The notes under the pieces are model-generated. The model ran no database searches, was not told the DNA's origin, and worked only from the letters and a program-made list of their open reading frames with translations. This document shows positions 1 to 6,661 of a stretch of DNA of 24,903 nucleotides, in pieces; within the stretch, counting starts at the first letter, position 1, and each line of letters opens with the position of its first letter. Both the position numbers and the translations under genes were made by a program. Source of the DNA: a virus; IMG/VR virus record IMGVR_UViG_3300045019_000155, positions 1 to 24,903 of that record; one strand, 5' to 3'.

Positions 1-184
1 TCGTTGACGGTTCCATTGCTCTTGGTGGCGAACTCAGGCCCATCCGCCGATGCGGTTTATACTCAACGGCAAAGTGTAAATTCAATGCACCCACGAGGCG
101 AAACAGTTTTGCAGGGGGCGGCTGCTTCGCTAGGCATCTAATCGAAGGCGCATCGATTGAAAGCTCGGTCGTCGATCCGCCTGA

Positions 185-217
185 GGGGGCCGCGCGCATG
201 GTTGCAGCGCGACCCCC
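185..217. terminator. GC-rich hairpin, possible terminator
   Basis: Five G, one mismatch, then CGCGC pair with GCGCG, A and five C, around a loop of about 11 bases. The stem is very strong, but neither strand carries a proper U-run, so a Rho-independent terminator is only one reading. It lies beyond the end of the minus-strand lysis operon and could instead belong to flanking host DNA. Confidence 0.3.
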
Positions 218-309
218 TTCCTAGGCTTCGACAGGCGACTTGCAGGCGCCTTGCGAGGCCCGGGCCATTAAGAGGGAAGCCGCCCCCGGGGAAGGGAGCG
301 GGCCAACTC

Positions 310-376
310 TCCGATAAAATCGGACGATAGAAATGCCAACGACGGTGGCATTTGAAACTCCGATCTTATCGGAGTT
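310..376. repeat. Three tandem palindromes after the late operon
   Basis: Three perfect inverted repeats follow each other. 310-324 is TCCGAT-AAA-ATCGGA; 331-353 is AAATGCCA, 7 bases, TGGCATTT; 356-376 is AACTCCGAT-CTT-ATCGGAGTT. The first and third share the same 6-3-6 core and sit 49 bp apart. The array starts 7 bases after the last minus-strand stop codon at 383, so a compound transcription terminator of the late operon is plausible. The twin TCCGAT-N3-ATCGGA core also looks like a paired site for a dimeric DNA-binding protein. Confidence 0.6.
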
Positions 377-382
377 ATGCGG

Positions 383-478
383 TCAGCGATTGGGCCGCCG
401 GTTCGCCCAGATCGCAGCCGCGATCAATGGGCCAAGGGTCACAGCCGATGTGACCCCGAGGACGATGTAGAACTGCAT
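383..478 (-). CDS. 31-residue single-span membrane peptide at end of lysis cassette
   Basis: A short ORF begins with ATG at 478, two bases after the TGA of the DUF1353 gene, and ends at TGA 383. The product starts MQFYIVLGVTSAV, has one hydrophobic span (about residues 3-25, rich in Ala, Val, Leu and Ile) and ends in the basic tail NRRPNR. That predicts one transmembrane helix with a positive C-terminus. It is the last ORF of the minus-strand lysis/late operon and is followed directly by the palindrome array at 310-376. Its place beside holin, endolysin and lipoprotein suggests an accessory lysis membrane protein, such as a second holin, pinholin or antiholin. This is inference from position; no family is recognised. 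Confidence 0.5.
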   Translation of the reverse strand: MQFYIVLGVTSAVTLGPLIAAAIWANRRPNR

Positions 479-480
479 CG

Positions 481-903
481 TCACGTATCCGGTCGGCGCT
501 TGAGCGGATCTTTCCACCCTGATCCGCCGCCGAGCCGCACCGCCCTGAACATCACCTCACGGCGCCAGGCCGGAACCCCGACAACAGACATCGCCTCACG
601 AAAGATCATGTCCGCCTCCTTGCGGCTGTAGGTCTTGCTCGGGAGGACGCCGCCGCGGTCGTAGAGAAAGTCGTGGATGATCGCAGGGCGGGCCCACAGG
701 CCGAGCGGGGGAAAGAGGTTCCAGAGGCCCCAGGGGATCGACGCGAAGTCCGTCTCGAAGCCGACCGGGACGCGGATCACCTCGTCGCTGTCCTCGGACC
801 CGACGCGGTACTCCAGCGTCTCAAGCAGGCGGACGCAGTAGCGCCCTTCCCGACTGTCTCCGGCCTCTTCGACCCGGAAGCGCTCTGTGATGCGCGCAGT
901 CAC
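481..903 (-). CDS. DUF1353 phage protein
   Basis: A 140-residue protein of the DUF1353 family (PF07087), common in tailed-phage lysis or tail regions and of unknown biochemical role. The family signature is visible in the middle: the stretch VPVGFETDFASIPWGLWNLF, then the IIHDFLYDRGG box, and a C-terminal half with SRKEADMIFREAM and VMFRAVRLGG. I chose the GTG at 903 because it overlaps the stop of the upstream lipoprotein gene (GTGA, 900-903). An in-frame extension to 1098 would run antisense to normal codon usage and is Arg/Pro-rich. The length fits the family. It lies between the lipoprotein and the 31-residue membrane peptide, all apparently one transcript. Confidence 0.85.
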   Translation of the reverse strand: MTARITERFRVEEAGDSREGRYCVRLLETLEYRVGSEDSDEVIRVPVGFETDFASIPWGLWNLFPPLGLWARPAIIHDFLYDRGGVLPSKTYSRKEADMIFREAMSVVGVPAWRREVMFRAVRLGGGSGWKDPLKRRPDT

Positions 904-1112
904 GGCGCAGGCGTCACCGGAGGACAGCGGACCGTCCCGTTGATCTGGCCGCCGCTGGACGGGTTCAGGGGGCCGACAGAGGCGCTGTAGGTCACCGTCC
1001 GCTCGCAGTGGGCGTAGGTCTTGCCCAGCAGCTCCAGAACCTCGACAGGCGAGGTGGACGCGCACGCGGTCAGGCTCACGGCCAGGAGGCCGAGGCAAAG
1101 CATCTTCAGCAT
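900..1112 (-). CDS. Small lipoprotein, possible outer-membrane spanin
   Basis: A 70-residue protein with a bacterial lipoprotein signal: positively charged start MLKML, a hydrophobic core, and the lipobox LTAC with Cys17 as the lipidated residue. The mature part is about 54 residues, with two further Cys and Pro near the end. It starts with ATG 1112, 20 bases after the endolysin stop, with a purine-rich AAGGA upstream. Directly downstream of an endolysin, a short lipoprotein is the usual place for an Rz1-like outer-membrane spanin. However, no Rz-like inner-membrane partner with a coiled coil is visible, and the mature part is not unusually Pro-rich. The lipoprotein call is firm; the spanin role is inference. 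Confidence 0.75.
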   Translation of the reverse strand: MLKMLCLGLLAVSLTACASTSPVEVLELLGKTYAHCERTVTYSASVGPLNPSSGGQINGTVRCPPVTPAP

Positions 1113-1131
1113 GTGGGTGGTCCTTGCTGGC

Positions 1132-1566
1132 CTAGAGGCCGTTGGTCACGGGCGTGCCGGGGCCGCCCTTCTGGGTGAGCACCTGGCGGCGCATCCGGGG
1201 TGCGAACGACAGGTGGATGATCCCGCGCCCGCTCTCGTGGATCAGCTGGTCGAAGACTAGGGGCGACGCGGCGAGAAGCTTGGCCGCCTCAAGCACGCCC
1301 TTGCCGCTCGGGATGATGTCGGCTGCGAAGCCCAATGCATGGTCGGAGTTCGCGACGCCGCCGACGGCCTGGTTGACCTCCGGGTTGCGATAGCCCGACG
1401 TGATCTTGAGCGGTCCGCCCAGGATCGCCCTCGCCCACTCCAGGCCCAGCGCCAGGGTGCGCAGGTTCTGCAGGTGGTCGCCGGCCGGGGCGTTCTTCAG
1501 GCCAAGCCGGTCCGCGGCGTCAGAGCGGGTCAGCTCGGCCAGGGTGAAGTGGGGTGTGAGGTTCAC
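1132..1566 (-). CDS. Endolysin, M15-type zinc peptidase
   Basis: A 144-residue peptidase of the M15_3 family (PF08291), expected to cleave the peptide cross-links of peptidoglycan at lysis. Zinc-site signatures are visible: SGYR at residues 57-60, SDHALGFAAD at 74-83 (His76 and Asp83 as ligands) and the downstream HLSF with His118, as in D,D-carboxypeptidase-like endolysins. The N-terminal part NLTPHFTLAELTRSD is the typical start of these phage enzymes. I chose the GTG at 1566, which overlaps the holin stop (GTGA, 1563-1566), over an upstream ATG at 1602 that would add twelve residues inside the holin frame. There is no signal peptide, so export should depend on the adjacent holin. Confidence 0.9.
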   Translation of the reverse strand: MNLTPHFTLAELTRSDAADRLGLKNAPAGDHLQNLRTLALGLEWARAILGGPLKITSGYRNPEVNQAVGGVANSDHALGFAADIIPSGKGVLEAAKLLAASPLVFDQLIHESGRGIIHLSFAPRMRRQVLTQKGGPGTPVTNGL

Positions 1567-1772
1567 GGCAGCACCCCGGGCGTTCTGGAGTTCCGCCGCC
1601 ATTTCCAGATCAGATAGGCGGTCTGAACGACCATGAAGACGGCGGTCAGCGCGGCGACCACAATACTCAGCGCAACCTGACCGTCCGCAGCCGTCCAGGC
1701 CGCGGCTCCAGCTCCTGCCGTTGCCTTCCAGGCAGCTGCGCCGCTCTCTCCAATCAGTTCACGGGTCGTCAT
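1563..1772 (-). CDS. Holin-like small membrane protein
   Basis: A 69-residue protein with a polar, Ala-rich N-terminal half (residues 1-31), one clear hydrophobic span at about 33-56 (starting VALSIVVAAL and ending TAYLIW) and a basic tail KWRRNSR. One span plus a charged C-terminus and 60-70 residues is the pattern of T7-type holins. It is the first gene of the lysis cassette, directly upstream of and overlapping the M15 endolysin. The ATG at 1772 is preceded by GGAG at about 13 bases. A longer in-frame reading to 1904 adds a Pro/Arg-rich segment without coding character. The holin role is inferred from topology and neighbours. Confidence 0.75.
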   Translation of the reverse strand: MTTRELIGESGAAAWKATAGAGAAAWTAADGQVALSIVVAALTAVFMVVQTAYLIWKWRRNSRTPGVLP

Positions 1773-1845
1773 GTGTTGGGGTGCTCCAACGGCTAAGCGC
1801 GGCCTTGGCTGGCGCGCGCGGGGGAGGTGTGAGAATCTGGGGGCT

Positions 1846-2001
1846 ATGGAGTTCGAGCCCGGAAGCCCGCTCTGGATCATGGCCGCCGCTGCTGGCGGCG
1901 GCATTTTGCGTCAGCTCGTCATTTGGCTGTGGCAGGACGTGCGCCCGAAGGCCGTGCGCCTACTGGCTGGAGACAACCGCTCCAGTAGCCGCCGCGCGTG
2001 A
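1846..2001 (+). CDS. Possible 51-residue membrane ORF opposite the late operon
   Basis: A plus-strand ORF lies in the 187-bp gap between the transglycosylase stop (1960) and the holin start (1772), and overlaps the 3' end of the transglycosylase gene by 42 bp. It starts MEFEPGSPLW, has a hydrophobic stretch around residues 9-30 (IMAAAAGGGILRQLVIWLW) and ends in a basic tail. A GGAGG lies at 1823-1827, too far from the ATG (18 bases) to be a good Shine-Dalgarno. It may be an antisense lysis regulator or simply chance coding in GC-rich DNA. The gap has no minus-strand coding character, which is the main reason to list it. Confidence 0.25.
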   Translation: MEFEPGSPLWIMAAAAGGGILRQLVIWLWQDVRPKAVRLLAGDNRSSSRRA

Positions 2002-4005
2002 GACGATAGGCCGGAGCTTCTCGGCTTCTCGGAGCGCCCTCTGGGCCGCGGGCGGCATCTTCTTTTCTACCGCGGCCTTCGTGCCGCCTGAGGCGAAGAG
2101 CTTGAGTAGAGCGTCGATCTTTCGCTTGGTCTGAAGGTCGGCCAGGGTCTTAGATGCAAACCCCGCCGCGCTGATGGGAACGGTCGCGCCGCCTGACGCG
2201 CCCGCAGCGCCGGTGTTGAGCATCGCCGAGAGCCCGCCGGTCGTCGGCGACAGCCGCCCGAAGAGCCGCAAGGCGTCCTGCACCTTGTCGCCCTTGATGA
2301 TCGCGTCGAGCGCAGCCTTCTCGTCAGGCTTTAAGCCAGGCTGCTTCTTGCGGACCTTGTCGAGCTCCTGCCTCAACGCGTTTTCGACGTTGCCACCGGT
2401 GCCCGTCTTGGCGGCCTTGAACTGCGCCTCTTCGACCGCGGTCTCGACCGCCTCGACCTTCTTGAGACGGGCATTCAGTTCGCGCGCCTGCTTGATCGCG
2501 CGGGCGCCGCGATCGCCATCGCCCGCCACCGTTCGGGGGAACTTCGCCGAAATGAACTCGTCGATGTTGGCGATGATCTTCGAGGCATAGCGGCGCTCAG
2601 CGTCATCGGCGGTACGACCGCCGATGTTCAGGCGGACGTATTGGCGCAGCTTATCCAGCTCGCTCAAGGTCGGCTCCTGGCCGGCTCGTCCCTGGATGTT
2701 CCGCAGGACCGCCGCGACCTTGGGCGTAACGTCCGCATCGACGTCCGCCAGATCGTCCGTGATCCCGTCGACCAGGTCGCGAAACCCGCTGCGGGCGAAG
2801 CGAACGCCCTCATTGTCGACAGCCTGGTAGGCTGCGTCCTTCGCCTTCTTGAGGGTGGCGGTCGTCATGATGCTCGGCGACTTGCCCGTTAGGGCGCGGA
2901 CGCGACTCCCGAGTCCGCTCATGAAGAGATCGCCGAGCTTGCCACCGATCCCGCCAAAGAGGGTATCGCCGATGAGGCCCGCAGCGTCGTCATGCTCGGA
3001 GAGCATCGCACCTGACATCATGCCCGACGTCACGGGGCCGCCGGGGATCATGGCGCTAAGCGCGAGGTTGCCGGCGAACTTGCCCGCCTTCCCCGGCGCG
3101 AGGCCGGTCGCCTCGGCCTTGTCCAACTTCCGCTCGGCCTGGCCCAGCAGATAGCGCGCAGGTAGGGCTACCGCCTGCAGCATACCGCCCGACGGCGACG
3201 CCAGATTAAACGGACTGAACGGGCGCTGTTTCGTCAGGCGGTCCTCGGTCCTGGCCAGCGGGTCGGCGATGCCTCGAAGGAAGCCTAGGGCCTGGGACGT
3301 CTCACGTTCGGGCGCCTGCTTAACTTGGCCGTCGAGCGTGATGTACCAAGATCCGGGCTCCGGTTGGTCGTCGGCGGACTGCATGACCCGCGGGAACGCG
3401 GCGGTGCCGACATTCTCGTCGCTGGGGTTGAGCTTCCCGGAGGCGGCAAGGGCGTCGAGCGCGGCCGATTGCGCCGGGTTCAACAGCTCTCCTGTCAACG
3501 CGTTCGCGTACCGCCCACGGGGCTGCGGCGAAGGGGCTGGCGGCTCAGACGCCGCCCCGCCAGCTAACGTGTCGACATAGTCCCGCGTCTCGGCGAACGG
3601 CGGAACGCCGCCGTGCTGTCGCACCGCACCCGGTCCGGCGTTGTAGGCGGCCAATGCAAGGCGCTCGTCTCCACCGAAGGCGTCGAACTGCTGCTTCAGA
3701 TAGCGGACGCCGCCACGAATGTTGTCGTAGGGATCGTCTGGGTTCACGCCCAGCTCGGCCGCGGTGGCAGGCATGAGCTGCATCAGTCCACGCGCCCCCT
3801 TCGGCGAGACGGCTCCGTGGTCGCCTGCGCTTTCCTTCTGCATCTGGCGCAAGACGAGATCCGGGTTCAGCCCCGCGGCCTGTGCCTCCGTGGTGGCGAA
3901 ATCTTCGTAGTCCCAGCGCTGCGCGCCGCGAACGGCCGTCGCCTCGTCCGGCGCGTCGATATCGACCTCGTCGCCGCGCGGGGTGCGAATGGTGAAGATG
4001 GGCAT
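1960..4005 (-). CDS. Virion lytic transglycosylase / DNA-ejection protein
   Basis: A 681-residue internal virion protein with a lysozyme-like SLT domain near the N-terminus. Residues 1-31 form a short leader (MPIFTIRTPRGDEVDI) often seen on such phage proteins. The SLT motifs then follow: catalytic Glu58 in QKES, GLMQLMP at 73-79, AAYNAGPGAV at 119-128 and ETRDYV near 139-144. The remaining 530 residues are a long, mostly helical, Lys/Ala-rich region without recognised domains. The arrangement matches the last and largest ejection protein of P22/T7-like phages (compare P22 gp16 and T7 gp16). It would be packaged in the head or tail and cut peptidoglycan during DNA entry. The ATG shares a base with the upstream stop (TAATG at 4003-4007). 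Confidence 0.88.
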   Translation of the reverse strand: MPIFTIRTPRGDEVDIDAPDEATAVRGAQRWDYEDFATTEAQAAGLNPDLVLRQMQKESAGDHGAVSPKGARGLMQLMPATAAELGVNPDDPYDNIRGGVRYLKQQFDAFGGDERLALAAYNAGPGAVRQHGGVPPFAETRDYVDTLAGGAASEPPAPSPQPRGRYANALTGELLNPAQSAALDALAASGKLNPSDENVGTAAFPRVMQSADDQPEPGSWYITLDGQVKQAPERETSQALGFLRGIADPLARTEDRLTKQRPFSPFNLASPSGGMLQAVALPARYLLGQAERKLDKAEATGLAPGKAGKFAGNLALSAMIPGGPVTSGMMSGAMLSEHDDAAGLIGDTLFGGIGGKLGDLFMSGLGSRVRALTGKSPSIMTTATLKKAKDAAYQAVDNEGVRFARSGFRDLVDGITDDLADVDADVTPKVAAVLRNIQGRAGQEPTLSELDKLRQYVRLNIGGRTADDAERRYASKIIANIDEFISAKFPRTVAGDGDRGARAIKQARELNARLKKVEAVETAVEEAQFKAAKTGTGGNVENALRQELDKVRKKQPGLKPDEKAALDAIIKGDKVQDALRLFGRLSPTTGGLSAMLNTGAAGASGGATVPISAAGFASKTLADLQTKRKIDALLKLFASGGTKAAVEKKMPPAAQRALREAEKLRPIVSRAAATGAVVSSQ

Positions 4006-5348
4006 TACTGCGCCCTCCTGACGCCGACGACGCTATATCCGCGCCCTTGGCTCGCCGATGCGGCCGGCGGCGCAGCAGCGCGCGCGCCCGCCCCATACTG
4101 CGTCTCGTAGGCCGCCTTTCGCGCCTCGCGCGCCGCTGTCAGCTCCTTCTTGATCGCTTCCAAGTTTCGGCGAAGCTGGCCTTGGCTCTGTCCTTGGTCG
4201 ATGGAGCCGAGCACCGATTGCAGAATGGCGTTTTCACGCTCAGTGACGTTGCCCAGCGCACCGCCGGTTGGGGAGTTGGCGCGCATTTCGTTCAGCTTGT
4301 CCAAGCCGACGTTGCCCCGGATTGTGTCGAGGGTGGCAGCCAGGTTCTTCGCCGGCGATCCTGGGACGCCGGCCGTAAGCGACATGGGTCCCGCGGTCAG
4401 ATTGTTGATCTGCCCCAAGGCTTCGTCGATCTTCCCGAGGACGATGTCTGTGGTGCGCGCTTGCGCGTTGAGAGCCGATCGAGCTCTGGGCGCCAGCGCT
4501 GCCCGGTCAACCGCCGTGCGCGCTGTCCCTTCCTGTTCGATCCTCGCGCCGGGGGTCTGCGTGCGCCCAATACCTTCCGCTCCGGGGCCAGCGTAGTCCC
4601 GCCCTCGCATGTAAAGGGACGCTCCGCTCTCCGTGGGCACGTTGTACAGGGTCTCATCGACACGACCGCCGGCTTCGGCCGCCGCTGCGTCGCGGATCGC
4701 CTGGAGCGATCCGTCCATCATCTGCCAGCCGATGTGCTTGCCGTCCTGGTCGAAAGTCGGGCGCGCGCCCTTCGTTGGCGGCTCGCCGTAGTATCGGCCG
4801 GCGTTCTTCGGGTCCTGCATGTCGACGGTGAAGCCGTTGACGTTCGACAGGTTGACGCCCACGCGGTCGCCCGGCTTCGCGCCGCGCTTATCGACGGCCA
4901 CGCCATTCACGAAGTCGATTTCCGGCTGCACCTTGTCGAGGATGCCGACCATGTCGCCCACGCCTTTGTAGCCCCTAAGCGCGCCCTGCATCAGGTACGG
5001 CGCCAGGTCTCGGAGCGAGGTCGTGGAGCCCGTGGACGCGGGCACAGCGTTGCCGGCGCCTTCAGCCTGCGGACCACCAGGAAGCCCGCCCACGAGCCCG
5101 CCCCCGGCCTCCCCGCCCAGCCGGCTCAGAAAGCCCTGTTGCCAGTCCCGCTCGGCCGCCTTGGCGGCGCGCTCCGATAGGAACTGCTGGGCCCCGAGCA
5201 CGGTTTGCGGGCCCTCGCCGTTGCCGAGGTCGTTGAGGAGCGCCCCCAGCAGGAAGAGCTTGTCGGAGCCGGACCGCGGCTGCTGAGAGGGCAGCGTGAT
5301 CTGCGGCTTGGGAAGCCCTTGGTCTGACAGTCGACCGAACATCGCCAT
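4005..5348 (-). CDS. Internal virion protein, function unrecognised
   Basis: A 447-residue protein with no domain I can name. It starts MAMFGRLSDQGLPKPQ and contains a Gly-rich stretch, a middle region that includes VGVNLSNVNGFTVD, and an Arg/Lys/Ala-rich helical C-terminal third with a likely coiled coil (around EAIKKELTAAREARKAA). It starts one base after the upstream TAA at 5350-5352 and ends sharing a base with the transglycosylase ATG. Position between a hydrophobic-tailed protein and a virion transglycosylase matches the second of three ejection proteins in P22-like phages (gp7/gp20/gp16) or the T7 core proteins. The role is inferred from gene order only. Confidence 0.75.
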   Translation of the reverse strand: MAMFGRLSDQGLPKPQITLPSQQPRSGSDKLFLLGALLNDLGNGEGPQTVLGAQQFLSERAAKAAERDWQQGFLSRLGGEAGGGLVGGLPGGPQAEGAGNAVPASTGSTTSLRDLAPYLMQGALRGYKGVGDMVGILDKVQPEIDFVNGVAVDKRGAKPGDRVGVNLSNVNGFTVDMQDPKNAGRYYGEPPTKGARPTFDQDGKHIGWQMMDGSLQAIRDAAAAEAGGRVDETLYNVPTESGASLYMRGRDYAGPGAEGIGRTQTPGARIEQEGTARTAVDRAALAPRARSALNAQARTTDIVLGKIDEALGQINNLTAGPMSLTAGVPGSPAKNLAATLDTIRGNVGLDKLNEMRANSPTGGALGNVTERENAILQSVLGSIDQGQSQGQLRRNLEAIKKELTAAREARKAAYETQYGAGARAAAPPAASASQGRGYSVVGVRRAQ

Positions 5349-5349
5349 C

Positions 5350-6312
5350 TTAAGCCCTCGCGTTCTTCAGAGCGCCTGCGCCCAGCGAGAGCGCCGTCTT
5401 CGCCGCGCCGGCTCCGGCTCCCAGGCCCAGCAACGACGCGCCGCCGGTGAACGGCGCGAGGCCCAGCGAGCCGAGACCCATGGCCAGCGTACCAAGGCTT
5501 TGCAGCAGGCCGCCGCTTTGCTTTGAGGTCGTGGTGGAAGTGCCCTCCTGCGTCTGCCCCTGGAAGAGCTGGAGCGGGAGGCTCCCGATCAGGCCAGTAC
5601 GGGCTTGCAAGGCCGTGATCGGCGACATGCGAAGCGCCTGGTCGACCTCGCGCTCGGTCGCGCCAGCGCCCGCCATGGTGGCGATGTTGGCGCGCTCGTT
5701 GGCGTCGCGGTCCATCATCAGGCCGGCCTTGGCCATCATGTCCTGAAGCGAGAGCTGCGCGTTCGCTTCGCTCGCCGACTGGCGGCGCTGGGCGTCCAGA
5801 TTGGAGAGTTCGGCGGTGCGCGTGTAGCCCTGGTCGCGCAGGTTGGCGCCCAGGGACGCCCTGCCGCGGCCAAGGGCGTCTCGAGCCTCCGCAACAGCCA
5901 GCGCCCCGCCCGAGCCCCCGAACTTCCCGCTCCCGGCCATGTCCAGCGTGAGCTGGCTGAGGGTCTTGTCGCGGTCGGCGTCGAAGTCCGCCATCGCGGC
6001 GCTGATGACGTCGCCTTCGTAGCCCGACTTGTAGCGGTCCAGGCCGTCGAGGAGGCTCGCAGCGCTCACCGAGGGTGCGCTGGAACTGAGGGCCTTGTTG
6101 AACCAGTCGTTGTCGACCCCGAGCTTGTCGGCGCGCGCGAAGGCGGCGTTCTCACGGTCGGTAAGCGGCGCGATCAGCGACGACGGGTCCAAGGTGGACA
6201 GTTTGCCGATATCACCCATGGCGCCCTGTAGCGGCCCGGTGACCCACTCCGGGTTCGTGGGCGTCTGAACGACGCGGCTGGTCTCGGTCTTGGTCGATTT
6301 GGACTTACCCAT
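5350..6312 (-). CDS. Internal virion / ejection protein with hydrophobic C-terminus
   Basis: A 320-residue protein beginning MGKSKSTKTETSRVVQ, a Lys/Ser/Thr-rich start found on many podovirus structural proteins. The middle is helical and Ala/Asp/Arg-rich. The C-terminal 50 residues are strikingly hydrophobic and Gly/Leu/Ala-rich (for example LGTLAMGLGSLGLAPF), suited to membrane insertion like T7 gp14-type ejection proteins. Its ATG at 6312 overlaps the upstream stop (6305-6307) by 8 bp, so it is translationally coupled. No enzymatic motif is visible. Assignment as an ejection or internal virion protein rests on composition and on position directly upstream of two other virion proteins. Confidence 0.75.
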   Translation of the reverse strand: MGKSKSTKTETSRVVQTPTNPEWVTGPLQGAMGDIGKLSTLDPSSLIAPLTDRENAAFARADKLGVDNDWFNKALSSSAPSVSAASLLDGLDRYKSGYEGDVISAAMADFDADRDKTLSQLTLDMAGSGKFGGSGGALAVAEARDALGRGRASLGANLRDQGYTRTAELSNLDAQRRQSASEANAQLSLQDMMAKAGLMMDRDANERANIATMAGAGATEREVDQALRMSPITALQARTGLIGSLPLQLFQGQTQEGTSTTTSKQSGGLLQSLGTLAMGLGSLGLAPFTGGASLLGLGAGAGAAKTALSLGAGALKNARA

Positions 6313-6661
6313 GAAGCGGCTTCCTCAATTCATCGCCATGCAGGCGAAATCCATCGGCGCGCAGCAGGCGCGCCCAGCCCTTGCGGCCTTCGATACTCAC
6401 GTAGTCGCAGCCCATCGCCCGCCCCCAGGCTTCGACGCCGGGCTTCAGCGCCATAACCCCAGCCAGGTCGCCGCCGGCCAGCCAGACGTGCAGGGCGCGT
6501 CCGTCTGGTTCGTCTACGACTTCCGTGACCATGGCCGCGCTCTCGCCGGGCCAGATTTGGGCCTGACCGGTGCGCAGCGCGTGCTGCAGCTCATGTTCGG
6601 TCGTCTCGCCCAGGGCTGGGCGCAGCCAGGCGAGCCAGGCCAACCAGTCGGCAAGGCGCAC
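6305..6661 (-). CDS. Small virion-linked protein, acetyltransferase-like fold
   Basis: A 118-residue protein read from GTG 6661, which shares its first base with the nozzle stop (TAGTG). It contains QIWPGESAAMVTEVV, a central AGGDL turn, and a C-terminal block MGCDYVSIEGRKGW followed by LRADGF. That order resembles the degenerate GNAT-like proteins placed between nozzle and ejection proteins in podoviruses (T7 gp13-like internal virion protein). The cofactor-binding Q/R-x-x-G-x-G/A motif of true acetyltransferases is not visible, so a structural rather than enzymatic role is likely. A longer in-frame ORF to 6766 overlaps the nozzle coding region and looks like shadow sequence. Confidence 0.7.
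   Translation of the reverse strand: MRLADWLAWLAWLRPALGETTEHELQHALRTGQAQIWPGESAAMVTEVVDEPDGRALHVWLAGGDLAGVMALKPGVEAWGRAMGCDYVSIEGRKGWARLLRADGFRLHGDELRKPLHG

Larger units (their letters stand above)
1..382. other. Left edge, no convincing gene
   Basis: I see no complete gene here. Plus frame 1 is open from the window edge to a TAA at 139-141, about 46 codons without a start; it could be the 3' end of a host gene, but nothing in it is recognisable. The rest holds a GC-rich hairpin near 185-217 and three consecutive palindromes at 310-376, listed separately. If the window is a prophage, this edge should lie near one attachment site. The other site would be beyond the integrase and outside the window, so no direct repeat can be tested. 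Confidence 0.5.

Noticed and set aside
1-141. Open plus frame at the window edge, possible 3' end of a host gene
   Set aside because: No start, no recognisable motif and only about 46 codons; mentioned only as part of the left-edge region.
1-300. tRNA gene or attL core at the left edge
   Set aside because: No cloverleaf could be drawn and the right attachment site is outside the window, so no direct repeat can be compared.
4047-5180. 377-residue plus-strand ORF
   Set aside because: Arg/Ala/Val-rich antisense shadow of the internal virion protein gene, with no ribosome-binding site or domain.
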